64,000 nt of DNA from Salinigranum salinum (GTDB taxonomy: Archaea; Halobacteriota; Halobacteria; Halobacteriales; Haloferacaceae), in NCBI RefSeq assembly GCF_009176545.1, contig NZ_VTOJ01000002.1, forward strand, positions 1 to 64,000, written 5' to 3'. Under the pieces are notes generated by a model. That model was not told where the DNA came from. It made no database searches and saw only the letters and a list, made by a program, of their open reading frames with translations. This document shows, in pieces, positions 1 to 8,245 of the stretch; positions within the stretch are counted from its first letter, which is position 1; each line of letters opens with the position of its first letter. Both the position numbers and the translations under genes were made by a program.

Positions 1-43
1 AACGAGTCGTTCAGCCCGCGAGCACTAACAGACCGAGCCATAC
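1..43 (+). rRNA. 23S rRNA, 3' end (partial)
   Basis: The first bases match the very end of haloarchaeal large-subunit rRNA as I remember it: a GCCCGCGAGCACTAACAGACC core followed by a GCCAT tail. Only the last 40 or so nucleotides are inside the window and the exact 3' end is approximate. The 5S gene downstream on the same strand supports this reading. Confidence 0.8.
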
Positions 44-219
44 TCGTAATCAGAGTTGGCCCGCACTGTGACTCGACGAACCGAGTCCAGGCGCAAACTG
101 GATTGCACGCACACACGATCCGACCCGACCAGACCGATCCGATTCGGTCGGTAGGGTTTCGGTTCGATTCGGTTTGACCGACGTTGGACGGAACGACGGT
201 TCGACTCCGTCGGTCGGCG
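44..219 (+). other. 23S-5S internal transcribed spacer
   Basis: Spacer between the 23S end and the 5S gene. It is rich in CCGA/TCGG words that can pair with each other. One candidate hairpin near 177-218 pairs CCGAC and ACGGA with TCCGT and GTCGG directly before the 5S start and could serve as a pre-rRNA processing structure. No tRNA or ORF is apparent. Confidence 0.5.
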
Positions 220-341
220 TTGAGGCGGCCAGAGCGGCGAGGTAACACCCGTACCCATCCCGAACACGGAAGTTAAGCTCGCCAGCGTATCAGCGAGTAC
301 TGGGGTGCGCGAGCCCCTGGGAACACTGATTCGCCGCCTCG
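220..341 (+). rRNA. rrf: 5S ribosomal RNA
   Basis: The sequence has the archaeal 5S hallmarks: CCGTACCCATCCCGAACACGG in loops B/C, GAAGTTAAGC, AGTACTGGGGTG and a terminal helix of GAGGCGG (222-228) with CCGCCTC (334-340). The length of about 122 nt is normal. It follows 23S as in the standard haloarchaeal 16S-23S-5S operon. I looked for the tRNA-Cys often found after 5S in haloarchaea and did not see one. Confidence 0.95.
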
Positions 342-724
342 CACTCATACTTCATACTCATATTCATACGCACAGTCGTAGCCGTGGCTCGGTCCCGTAC
401 GCACACGTACCACTCATACTGTAGATCCGAGCTCGGGTTCGGATTCGTGCGAGCTCCGGTCCGGAATGACACAGAGGTCGGAGAGAGGGATCACCGCACG
501 GCGCGAGAGTGGATCTCTCGGCGTGGGGGCGTGGCTGGACGTGGCACGCGGGCGGTGTTCGACGGCGGACGGGCCACTGTCGTCGTCGAACGCTGTCGCA
601 GGTGGCGGGCACGACAGCCGAACCGACTCTCGCGGCGACCACGTCGTTTACGGACGAAACACTCCCACCCGAAGAGGAACCTCTCCGATCGCCCGTGGCG
701 GCCCGACCCCGCGATTGGCCCATC
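342..724. other. Intergenic stretch after the rRNA operon, no gene seen
   Basis: About 380 bases without a convincing gene. It opens with short CATAC/CATATTC reiterations (about 345-370) just after 5S, where rRNA transcription should end. Open frames through it are non-acidic and arginine-rich, the usual look of non-coding frames in this GC-rich genome. Confidence 0.6.
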
Positions 725-731
725 TATTTAA
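725..731 (+). promoter_or_regulatory. TATA box of the adenylating ligase gene
   Basis: TATTTAA lies 23-29 nt before the ATG at 754, the spacing expected for a leaderless haloarchaeal transcript. This decides the ATG at 754 over the upstream in-frame ATG at 466. Confidence 0.7.
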
Positions 732-753
732 CGGACCTCCCAGTTCGAAGGGT

Positions 754-2418
754 ATGGACGGTAGCCCCGACACCGCAACTGCCGACATCGAAGGATACGT
801 GCCGTTCCCGGACGACCGGATTCGGCGGTACGTCGACGAGGGTCACTGGCGGGGGCTCACGTTCCACGCGGTCGTCGACCGGGTGGCCGACGAGAGCCCG
901 TCCCGCCGGGCGGTGATCGGACCGACGCGCGAGCTGAGCTACGGGGAGCTCGCCGCGAACTCCCGCCGACTCGCCGGTGCCTTTCGGGACGAACTCGGCT
1001 TGCGGACCGACGACCTCGTGACCCTCCAGTTGCCGAACTGTGTGGAGTTCGCCGAAGCCTTCCTCGCGTGTTCGCGGCTCGGCGTCGTCCCGGCGCTTGT
1101 CCTCCCGCGTCATCGTGAACAGGAACTGCGACACATCGTCGACCTCACCGAATCCCGGGCTGTCGTCACGGTCGGCGACCGCTACGACCTCGGATTCGAC
1201 TACGTGGACCTGGTGGACGGGATCGTCGACGACTACGACCACCTCGACGCACGGATCGCGATCACGGCCGACGAGAGCGAGCCACCGACCGGGTGGCACG
1301 ATCTGGCGGCCATGCGCGAACGTGGCGACGAGACAGTCGGGACGGACGTCAACCCCTGCAATCCCGGCTTGTTCATGCTCTCTGGCGGGACGAGTGGGCT
1401 CCCGAAAGCGATTCCACGGACCCACAACGACTACGTCTATCTCTGGGAGCACATCGCGACGGAGATGGGCGTCGACGCGGACTGGACGCTCGTCGCGGGG
1501 TTACCGGTGCCACACAGTTTCGCGTTCGGCTACGTGTTTGGTGCGGCGCTCTGGGCCGGCGCGACCGTCGCCGTCGAACCGAGGCTGAAGCCCGATCCGC
1601 TGATCGGGCTCGTCGACCGCGTCGACGGTGACGTCATCACGCTCATCCCGAAACAGCTCATCGACTTCCTCGAAGCGGGCGACGACGCGACGCTCTCGAC
1701 GCTCCGGGTGGTCTGTTCGGGCGGGCAGAAGGTGCCGCCGGACCTCGTTCGGCGCGTCGCCGACCGCTGGGGAGCGGGCTTCTGCAACGTCTTCGGGATG
1801 GGCGAGGGCGCGCAGGTCATCAGCCGGCCCGACGACCCGCTCGAGGTACAGGCGACGACCGTCGGGCGACCGATCGGCCCCGGCGACGAACTCCGGATCC
1901 TCGACGAGGAGGGGCAGCCAGTACCGCAGGGCGACCTGGGCGAACTCGTGGTCAGGGGTCCGGGCGTCTTCACCGGCTACCTCCGGAACGACGCGGCGAA
2001 CGAGAAGTCGTTCGACGACGAGGGGTGGTTCTACACCGGCGACGTCTTCTCACGCCGCGCCGACGGGAACCACGAGGTGTGGGGCCGGCTCGACGATACG
2101 ATCAACCGGGCCGGAGAGACGGTGTACGCGCCGGCCATCGAGGACGTGCTCGTCGAACATCCGAAGATCACCAAGGCCGCCGTCGTCGGGATTCCCGACG
2201 AGACGCTGGGCGAACGGATCGGCGCGGTCGTCGAACTCCGGGCCGGCGTCGACTCGCTCGCGCTCTCGGAGGTGACGGCGTTCTTCGAGGACCGCGGCCT
2301 CGCGGTCTTCCGCCGGCCCGAGCGGTTGCTCGTCGTCGAGACGCTCCCGGAGACGGACGTCGGCAAGATCGACCGGAACGCCGCCGAGGGGCTGTTCGAA
2401 CGGACGACCGCGGAGTGA
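754..2418 (+). CDS. EntE-like aryl/acyl adenylate-forming ligase
   Basis: A 554-aa member of the ANL superfamily, which activates a carboxylic acid with ATP to an acyl-AMP before thioester formation. Visible motifs are the P-loop LSGGTSGLPK (about 209-218) followed by PRTHNDY as in EntE/DhbE, FGMGEG, GWFYTGD, the hinge GRLDDTINRAGE and a C-terminal catalytic lysine in DVGKIDR. The known 2,3-dihydroxybenzoate ligases carry Asn in an AHNY motif that contacts the ring hydroxyl; here the motif reads PHSF, so the substrate is probably not dihydroxybenzoate or salicylate. No siderophore genes are nearby. It is transcribed away from the rRNA operon and converges on the luciferase-like gene. The start is set by the TATA box at 725-731. 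Family confident, substrate unknown. Confidence 0.88.
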   Translation: MDGSPDTATADIEGYVPFPDDRIRRYVDEGHWRGLTFHAVVDRVADESPSRRAVIGPTRELSYGELAANSRRLAGAFRDELGLRTDDLVTLQLPNCVEFAEAFLACSRLGVVPALVLPRHREQELRHIVDLTESRAVVTVGDRYDLGFDYVDLVDGIVDDYDHLDARIAITADESEPPTGWHDLAAMRERGDETVGTDVNPCNPGLFMLSGGTSGLPKAIPRTHNDYVYLWEHIATEMGVDADWTLVAGLPVPHSFAFGYVFGAALWAGATVAVEPRLKPDPLIGLVDRVDGDVITLIPKQLIDFLEAGDDATLSTLRVVCSGGQKVPPDLVRRVADRWGAGFCNVFGMGEGAQVISRPDDPLEVQATTVGRPIGPGDELRILDEEGQPVPQGDLGELVVRGPGVFTGYLRNDAANEKSFDDEGWFYTGDVFSRRADGNHEVWGRLDDTINRAGETVYAPAIEDVLVEHPKITKAAVVGIPDETLGERIGAVVELRAGVDSLALSEVTAFFEDRGLAVFRRPERLLVVETLPETDVGKIDRNAAEGLFERTTAE

Positions 2419-2501
2419 GTCGACGGGCGGGAGGAGCCGACGAACGCGAGGAGGACGGTCACGACTGGCGCGACCAGCGCGACGGAACCGGGTCGGACCG
2501 T

Positions 2502-3503
2502 TCAGAACGTTTCGGGGGCGAGCGCCTCGACGTTGCGGAGTTTGACCTCTTCGGGCCCGTAGTTGTAGATGACCGGGCACTTGACGCCGGCGTCGACGTA
2601 CTCGCGGTAGCGGTCCCGGACGGTCTCGGGCGAGCCGACGGCGGCGACGGTGTTGAGGAACTCGCGGTCGACGATCTCCTTCATCGCCTCGTAGTCGTTG
2701 CTGCGCACGGCCTCGCGGAGCGCCTCGATGTCGTAGTCGATGCCGGCCCGGTTGACGAGCGGCTTGATGTGGTCGCTGCAGCAGTGCCACGCCGTGAACT
2801 CCAGGACGTCGCGGATCTGTTCGTCGACGCTCAGCTCCGACTCCTCGTCGACGACCGCCGTGGGGATGTTGAGTGCGAAGAGGAACTCGTCCGGGTCACG
2901 GTCGAACTTCTCCTCCAGCTGCTGGGTCCCCTCTTCGACGACGTCGGCGACGAACGGGACAGTCGCGTTGAACGGTAGCCATAGCCCGTCGAACTTCGCC
3001 GCGGCGAGTTCGCGCATCTTCGGGCCCATCCCCGCGAGATAGAGGGGAACGTCGTCGTGAAACTCGCTGCGGAGCTTCCAGTTGTTCATCGTATAGATGT
3101 CGCCCTCGTAGTCGCACCGTCCCGTCTGGATGATCGACCGCAGGATGTCGTGCGTCTCGCTCATCCGCTTGATCGGGCGGTCGAGCGACTTCCCGAGCTT
3201 CTGGACGACCTCGGGAGCGCTCGTCGCGACGGCGAGCCCGCGCACACGACCGCCGGAGTAGTCGTCGACCGAACAGACCTCGGTCGCGATCATCGCCGGG
3301 TGACGTGTGTACGGGCTAGGCAGACCGACGACGATGTCGATGTCGATCCCCCAGGCACCGAGCGCCGTCGCGGTGGTGATCCCGTCTTTCGTGTCGATGA
3401 GCTCCTGCGTCCAGAAGGAGTCGTAGCCGAGTTCGGCGGCGAGTTCGGCCTGTGCTTTGATCTCTGTACCGGGACCGACGGTGTCCGAGACGGCGATCTT
3501 CAT
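2502..3503 (-). CDS. LLM-class (luciferase-like) F420-dependent oxidoreductase
   Basis: A 333-aa TIM-barrel flavin/F420 oxidoreductase. The N-terminus MKIAVSDTVG, then AAELGYDSFWTQEL, VGLPSPYTRHPAMIATE and the central LYLAGMGPKMRELAA are typical of luciferase-like proteins close to methylenetetrahydromethanopterin reductase (Mer-like). Haloarchaea make coenzyme F420, so F420 is the likeliest cofactor (inference). It lies 3' of the molybdenum hydroxylase on the same strand, about 97 bp apart, and converges with the ligase gene. Its upstream gap carries three 17-nt tandem repeats. The substrate is unknown. The context suggests a redox step in the same catabolic block. Confidence 0.85.
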   Translation of the reverse strand: MKIAVSDTVGPGTEIKAQAELAAELGYDSFWTQELIDTKDGITTATALGAWGIDIDIVVGLPSPYTRHPAMIATEVCSVDDYSGGRVRGLAVATSAPEVVQKLGKSLDRPIKRMSETHDILRSIIQTGRCDYEGDIYTMNNWKLRSEFHDDVPLYLAGMGPKMRELAAAKFDGLWLPFNATVPFVADVVEEGTQQLEEKFDRDPDEFLFALNIPTAVVDEESELSVDEQIRDVLEFTAWHCCSDHIKPLVNRAGIDYDIEALREAVRSNDYEAMKEIVDREFLNTVAAVGSPETVRDRYREYVDAGVKCPVIYNYGPEEVKLRNVEALAPETF

Positions 3504-3541
3504 CTGATGAACGTACCCTCTGACGGGTCGCTCAAAGCAGT

Positions 3542-3592
3542 ATCGGTCACGACGGCGAATCGGTTACGACGGCGAATCGGTCACAACGACGA
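3542..3592. repeat. Three tandem 17-nt repeats upstream of the LLM gene
   Basis: Units at 3542-3558, 3559-3575 and 3576-3592 share the form ATCGGTcACGACGGCGA. Unit 2 differs from unit 1 at one position; unit 3 diverges more. They fill the gap between the two minus-strand genes, 40-90 nt before the LLM start. Confidence 0.75.
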
Positions 3593-3599
3593 CCGAGAG

Positions 3600-6026
3600 T
3601 CAGTCGCTCGCCTGCTCGTCGTTCCGTGCGTCACGGATCGCCGACCAGATCGTCTCGCCCGTGAGCGGCGGCGTCAGGTCGCCCACGCCGAACGGTGATA
3701 GCGCGTCCTCGACGGCGTTGACCGTCGCCGCGAGCCCGCCGACAGCTCCCGACTCGCCGACGCCCTTGACGCCGAGGGGGTTGCGTGGCGACGGCGTCAC
3801 GGTGAACCCGGTCCGCATGTCCGGGACGTGGTGGGATTTGGGGACAGCGTAGTCCATGTGCGACCCGCTGACGAGCGTCCCGTTGTCGTCGAAGATCGCC
3901 CCCTCGAACAGCGCCTGTCCGATCCCCTGTGCGGTCCCGCCGTGGACCTGTCCCTCGACGATCTTCGGGTTGATCTGGACGCCACAGTCGTCGACAGAGA
4001 CGAAGTCCTCGAACGTCACCTCCCCCGTCGAGGGGTCGACCTCGACGACCGCGATCTGGACGCCGAACGGGAACGAGTAGTCGTCGGGGTCGAAGTACGA
4101 CGTCGCCTCCAGGCCGGCGTCGACTCCGTCGGGGAGGTCGTAGCCGACGTTGGCCGTCGCCGCCACCTCCTGGATGGTGAGCGAGCGATCGGGTGCGCCG
4201 CTGACGAAGAACGCGCCGCGCTCGAACTCGACGTCCTCAACGGCGGCCTCGAGCCGGTGGGCCGCGATCCGCCGCCCCTTCTCGACGACCTTCTCTGCGC
4301 TCTCGCCGATGGAGCCACCCGCGGTGATCGCACACCGACTGGCGAACGTGCCGACGCCCTCCCTCACTCTGGTGGTGTCGTCCTCGACGACCTCGATCTC
4401 CTCGATCGGCACGCCGAGTTTCTCGGAGACCACCTGCGCGTACGTCGTCTCGTGGCCCTGGCCGTGGTTCGAGGTGCCGACGAAAACGGTGACGCCGCCG
4501 TCGCGGTGACACTGGAGGTTGCTGTACTCCCAGGAGGCGACGTTGCCGCCGCAGCCGAAGCCACACTTCTCGATCCACGCGCCGATGCCGATGCCGAGGT
4601 AGCGTCCTTGCTCCCGCAACTGTGCTTGCCGCTCGCGGAGGTCGTCGTACCCCACGAGTTCGAGCGCCTCGTCGAGCGCCGGCTCGTAGTCGCCGCTGTC
4701 GTACGAGCCGCCGGCGGCGGTCTCGTACGGGAACTGGTCGGGCGGGACGAAGTTCTTCCTTCGAATCTCCGCGGGATCGATCCCGGTCGCGGCCGCGGCT
4801 CTGTCGACCAGTCGTTCCAGCGTGTGGATCAGCTCGGTCTCGATGACGCCACGGTACGCGTCGGAGGGGGTCGCGTTCGTCATCACGCCGCGGACGTGGT
4901 AGTGGACCGCCGGGAGGTCGTACTGGCCCGTCATCACGTTCAGACAGGTGATGGCGATCCCCGGGGCGAACGCGGAGAGGTACGCCCCCATGTCGTCGAC
5001 GAGGTCGACGCGGAGCCCGAGGAAGGAGCCATCGTCGTCGACCGCGAGCGTCCCCTCCGTCGTGACGCCGCGACCCTGCACGTCGCTCGCGTAGTTCCCC
5101 GTCCGGGTTCCCTGCCAGCGTACCGGGCGTTCGAGATGCATCGCGATCCAGGCGATGAGCGCCTCCTCGGGGTAGGGGACGCACCGGCTGCCGAACCCGC
5201 CGCCCATCTCCGGCGCGATCACGTCGATCTTCGACTCGGGGTAGCCGAGCGTCGCCGCGAGATCCCGGCGGAGTTTGTGGGGGATCTGCGTCGTGCTCTT
5301 GAGGCTCAGCCAGCCGGTCCCGGGGTCGAAGTCGGCGATAGCACCCCGTGGTTCGATGGGGTTCTGGACGATGCGCTGGTTGCCGATCTCGACCGAAACG
5401 GTGTGGGCCGCGTCCGCGAACACATCGTCCATCGCCTCGTGGTCGTCGTACTCCCACTCGAAGGCGACGTTGTCGGGCGTCCCCTCGTGGAGCGTCACGT
5501 CGCCGGCGAGCGATTCCTCGACGGTGACGGCCGTGTCGAGCCGTTCGTAGGAGACGTCGACCTCCCTGACGGCGTCGCGGGCGACGTAACGGTCCTCGGC
5601 GACGACGACCGCGATCGGCTCGCCCTGGTGACGGACGACGCCGTCGGCGATGACGGGACGGTTGAGGTGTTCGGCGGTCGTGATCCCTGGACCGGGGATG
5701 ATCGGCAGGCGAGTCGGCGTGGGGAGGTCGCTCTCGGCCATCGTCTCCGCGGTGACGACCGCGACGACGCCGTCGATCGCCTCGGCGGCGGTGACGTCGA
5801 TGGATTCGATCCGAGCATGGGCGTGCTGGCTCCGGACGACCGCCATGTGCCCCGCGCCGGCGACTGGCAGGTCGTCCGTGTACCGGGCCGCTCCCGTGAT
5901 CAGCCGCCGGTCCTCGACGCGCCTGACGCTGGCACCGACAGCACTGCCCGTCGACGCCTCGCCCGCCGCCGAGTCACCCGTCTGTTCCGTCTCCGACTCC
6001 GCGGGTGTGACCCCGTCCGTACTCAT
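3600..6026 (-). CDS. Molybdopterin-binding (xanthine dehydrogenase/CoxL family) large subunit
   Basis: An 808-aa large subunit of the molybdenum hydroxylase family, which hydroxylates aldehydes, CO or N-heterocycles at a Mo-cytosine-dinucleotide centre. The a/b hammerhead domain occupies about 35-170. The cofactor region shows GGGFGSR (about 275-281), and the catalytic Glu lies in GVKGVGESGAVGG (about 755). The site that reads AYRGAGR in form II CoxL-type proteins is AYRGVIETE (390-398), and no CoxL cysteine loop is present, so it is not a classical CO dehydrogenase. The medium FAD and small 2Fe-2S subunits are absent from the window. The start at 6026 is chosen over an upstream in-frame start because of the TATA box at 6051-6057. 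It sits downstream of hyuA on the same strand but has its own promoter. Confidence 0.85.
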   Translation of the reverse strand: MSTDGVTPAESETEQTGDSAAGEASTGSAVGASVRRVEDRRLITGAARYTDDLPVAGAGHMAVVRSQHAHARIESIDVTAAEAIDGVVAVVTAETMAESDLPTPTRLPIIPGPGITTAEHLNRPVIADGVVRHQGEPIAVVVAEDRYVARDAVREVDVSYERLDTAVTVEESLAGDVTLHEGTPDNVAFEWEYDDHEAMDDVFADAAHTVSVEIGNQRIVQNPIEPRGAIADFDPGTGWLSLKSTTQIPHKLRRDLAATLGYPESKIDVIAPEMGGGFGSRCVPYPEEALIAWIAMHLERPVRWQGTRTGNYASDVQGRGVTTEGTLAVDDDGSFLGLRVDLVDDMGAYLSAFAPGIAITCLNVMTGQYDLPAVHYHVRGVMTNATPSDAYRGVIETELIHTLERLVDRAAAATGIDPAEIRRKNFVPPDQFPYETAAGGSYDSGDYEPALDEALELVGYDDLRERQAQLREQGRYLGIGIGAWIEKCGFGCGGNVASWEYSNLQCHRDGGVTVFVGTSNHGQGHETTYAQVVSEKLGVPIEEIEVVEDDTTRVREGVGTFASRCAITAGGSIGESAEKVVEKGRRIAAHRLEAAVEDVEFERGAFFVSGAPDRSLTIQEVAATANVGYDLPDGVDAGLEATSYFDPDDYSFPFGVQIAVVEVDPSTGEVTFEDFVSVDDCGVQINPKIVEGQVHGGTAQGIGQALFEGAIFDDNGTLVSGSHMDYAVPKSHHVPDMRTGFTVTPSPRNPLGVKGVGESGAVGGLAATVNAVEDALSPFGVGDLTPPLTGETIWSAIRDARNDEQASD

Positions 6027-6057
6027 TGCGTTACGCAAACGGCAGGGGGTGTAATAA
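6026..6057 (-). promoter_or_regulatory. Promoter and start-site palindrome of the molybdenum hydroxylase gene
   Basis: Read on the minus strand, TTATTAC (6051-6057) lies about 28 nt before the ATG. A TTGCG-N3-CGCAA inverted repeat (6026-6038) sits directly on the start codon and expected transcription start, a good position for a repressor site. The TATA box is strong evidence; operator function is inferred. Confidence 0.55.
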
Positions 6058-6220
6058 CGGTGTGTGCTCACGTCCCATGGTCGCGCGGGACGGGTACTCG
6101 CCACCGTACGGGACGTCTACTCACTAGTAGCATGGGACCTCCACTCACTACCGCACGAGAGCGCGTCGAACCGCGACCTCGGGTCGTGGTCGTGACCGTT
6201 CGCCGGTCACCGCGGGCGTC

Positions 6221-8245
6221 TCATCGCTCGACGAGGACCGATCCGTCGTCGGCGACCGTCGCGGTCGCGTCGGGCGGTAACAGGGCGGTGTTCCCCCTGT
6301 CCTCGATGATCCCCGGTCCGTCGACGGACGCACCCGGCGAGAGCGCCGGACGCCACCAGATCGCGGCGGGTTCGTAGCCGGTCGCCTCGAAGTACACCTC
6401 CCGTTCGCCGCGGCGGGCCTCGCCCGCGTCGCGGTCGGGGCGGTCCGCGAGGGGCGGGGTCGGCACCCGCCCGGTCACCCGGAGCGTGACGACCTCGACG
6501 CTCTCGTCGGGCATCGCGTAGCCGTAGAGCCGCTCGTGGGCGTCGTGAAAGGCCGCGACCGCGTCGTCGAGCGCCTCGTCGTCGAGCGTGCCCGCGGCCG
6601 GCACCGTCAGTTCGTACGACTGGCCGACGTACCGCACGTCGACCGCGCGTTCGAGGGCGACCTCCTCGGCCGCGAACCCCATCTCGGCGAAGCGGTCCGC
6701 CTGCACCGCTTCGAGGTCCGCGAACCCCTCCTCCATCGTGTCCGGATCGAGCCGCTGGCCACGGAACGCCCGTGACTCGTCGGCGCGCACGTCGGCCAGG
6801 AGGAGGCCACGTGCCGAGAGCACGCCGGCGTTCCGGGGCAGGATGACCGTGTCGATGTCCATCTGCGCCGCGACCGCCGGTGCCTGCATGGGGCCGGCTC
6901 CGCCGAACGCGAGGAGGGCGAACTCCGTCGGGTCGCGCCCCCGCTCGACCGTCACCCGTCGGATCTCGCGGGCCATCTTCGCGTTCGCGACCTTGAGGAC
7001 GTCGAGCGCGGCGGATTCGACCGAGACGCCGAGCGGATCGGCGATGGCTTCGGTGAAGCGTTCGCGCGTCCGGTCGACGACGGGGTCCATGTCGCCCGTG
7101 ACGAACGCCTCGGGCGTCAGTCGTCCGAGGACGAGGTTCGCGTCCGTGACCGTCGGCTCGGTCCCGCCGCGTCCGTAACAGATCGGGCCGGGGTCCGCAC
7201 CCGCACTCCGCGGGCCGACGCGGAGGCCACCGGCGCTGTCGAGCCACGCGATGGAGCCGCCGCCGGCACCGACCGTGTTGATGTCGATGAGCGGCGTCTT
7301 GATCGGGAGGTCGTTGATTTCGCCCTCGGTCGAGCGGACGAGTTCGCCGTTCTCGACGATGCTCACGTCGGCGCTCGTCCCGCCCATGTCGAGCCCGATC
7401 GCGTTGGGGTAGCCGAGTTCCGCGCTCACGGAGCTGGCCGCGACGGCCCCCGCGGCCGGCCCCGAGAGGACCGTCCGGAGCGCGAACTGGGTCGCCTGTC
7501 CCGGGCTGAAGATGCCGCCGCCGGAGTGCATCACGTTCAGCGGCACGTCGATCCCCCGCTCTTCGATCCCGCCGCCGAGCCGATCGAGGTAGTCGGCGAT
7601 ATTCCGTTTCACCGCCTCGTTCAGCACCGTCGTCACGGTCCGGTCGTACTCGCGCGTCTCGGGGTACACCGCGGAGGAGAGGGCGTACTCGAGGTCCGTC
7701 CGCTCCTCGATGAGGTCGCCGACGCGCCGCTCGTGGTCGTCGTTGAGGTACGAGAACAGCATCGAGACGACGATCGACTCCGCGCCGGCGTCGACGAGGT
7801 CGTCGATCGCCGCCCGCGCGGCCGCCTCGTCGAGCGGGTCGACCACCTCGCCGTCGTGACCGATGCGCCCGGGGACGCCGAGGCGTCGCCGCCGCGGGAC
7901 GAGCGCAGGTGGTTTCTCCTGCTGGAGGTCGTAGAGCTTCGGACGCGTCTGGTCGCCGATCTCGAGCACGTCCTGCAGCCCCTCGTTGGTGAGCAGTCCG
8001 ATCGGCGGGATGTCGCCCTCGAGGACGGCGTTGGTGCCGACCGTCGTCCCGTGGCTCAGGAACTCGACGGCCGCGGGGTCGGTGTCGGTCTCGGCGAGGA
8101 TCTTCTCGATCCCGGTCAGGACGCCCCGGTCGAAGTCGGGCGGCGTCGACGGCGTCTTGGTCGTGTGGATCGTGCCCGACTCGTCGTCGTACAGGACCAC
8201 GTCGGTGAACGTCCCGCCGGTGTCGACGCCGATCCGGACGGTCAT
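6221..8245 (-). CDS. hyuA: Hydantoinase/oxoprolinase family subunit A
   Basis: A 674-aa protein of the HyuA family, the ATP-binding half of N-methylhydantoinase, 5-oxoprolinase, acetone carboxylase and acetophenone carboxylase type enzymes. The phosphate-binding GVDTGGTFTDVV is at 6-17. The second acetate-kinase-like motif LDMGGTSADVS is near 297 and GAGGGSIAW near 332. It overlaps hyuB by 4 nt (8242-8245), so the two are translationally coupled and very likely form one complex. No small carboxylase subunits are present, which favours an amide or lactam hydrolase over a carboxylase (inference). Substrate not determinable. Confidence 0.9.
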   Translation of the reverse strand: MTVRIGVDTGGTFTDVVLYDDESGTIHTTKTPSTPPDFDRGVLTGIEKILAETDTDPAAVEFLSHGTTVGTNAVLEGDIPPIGLLTNEGLQDVLEIGDQTRPKLYDLQQEKPPALVPRRRRLGVPGRIGHDGEVVDPLDEAAARAAIDDLVDAGAESIVVSMLFSYLNDDHERRVGDLIEERTDLEYALSSAVYPETREYDRTVTTVLNEAVKRNIADYLDRLGGGIEERGIDVPLNVMHSGGGIFSPGQATQFALRTVLSGPAAGAVAASSVSAELGYPNAIGLDMGGTSADVSIVENGELVRSTEGEINDLPIKTPLIDINTVGAGGGSIAWLDSAGGLRVGPRSAGADPGPICYGRGGTEPTVTDANLVLGRLTPEAFVTGDMDPVVDRTRERFTEAIADPLGVSVESAALDVLKVANAKMAREIRRVTVERGRDPTEFALLAFGGAGPMQAPAVAAQMDIDTVILPRNAGVLSARGLLLADVRADESRAFRGQRLDPDTMEEGFADLEAVQADRFAEMGFAAEEVALERAVDVRYVGQSYELTVPAAGTLDDEALDDAVAAFHDAHERLYGYAMPDESVEVVTLRVTGRVPTPPLADRPDRDAGEARRGEREVYFEATGYEPAAIWWRPALSPGASVDGPGIIEDRGNTALLPPDATATVADDGSVLVER

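Noticed and set aside
342-480. Possible tRNA-Cys after 5S rRNA
   Set aside because: Haloarchaea often have one here, but no T-arm (GGTTCGAATCC-like) or acceptor pair is present.
3828-6377. An 849-codon open frame antisense to the molybdenum hydroxylase
   Set aside because: Arg/Val/Asp-rich with no motif; a mirror of the real gene's codon bias in high-GC DNA. The minus-strand frame has clear family motifs.
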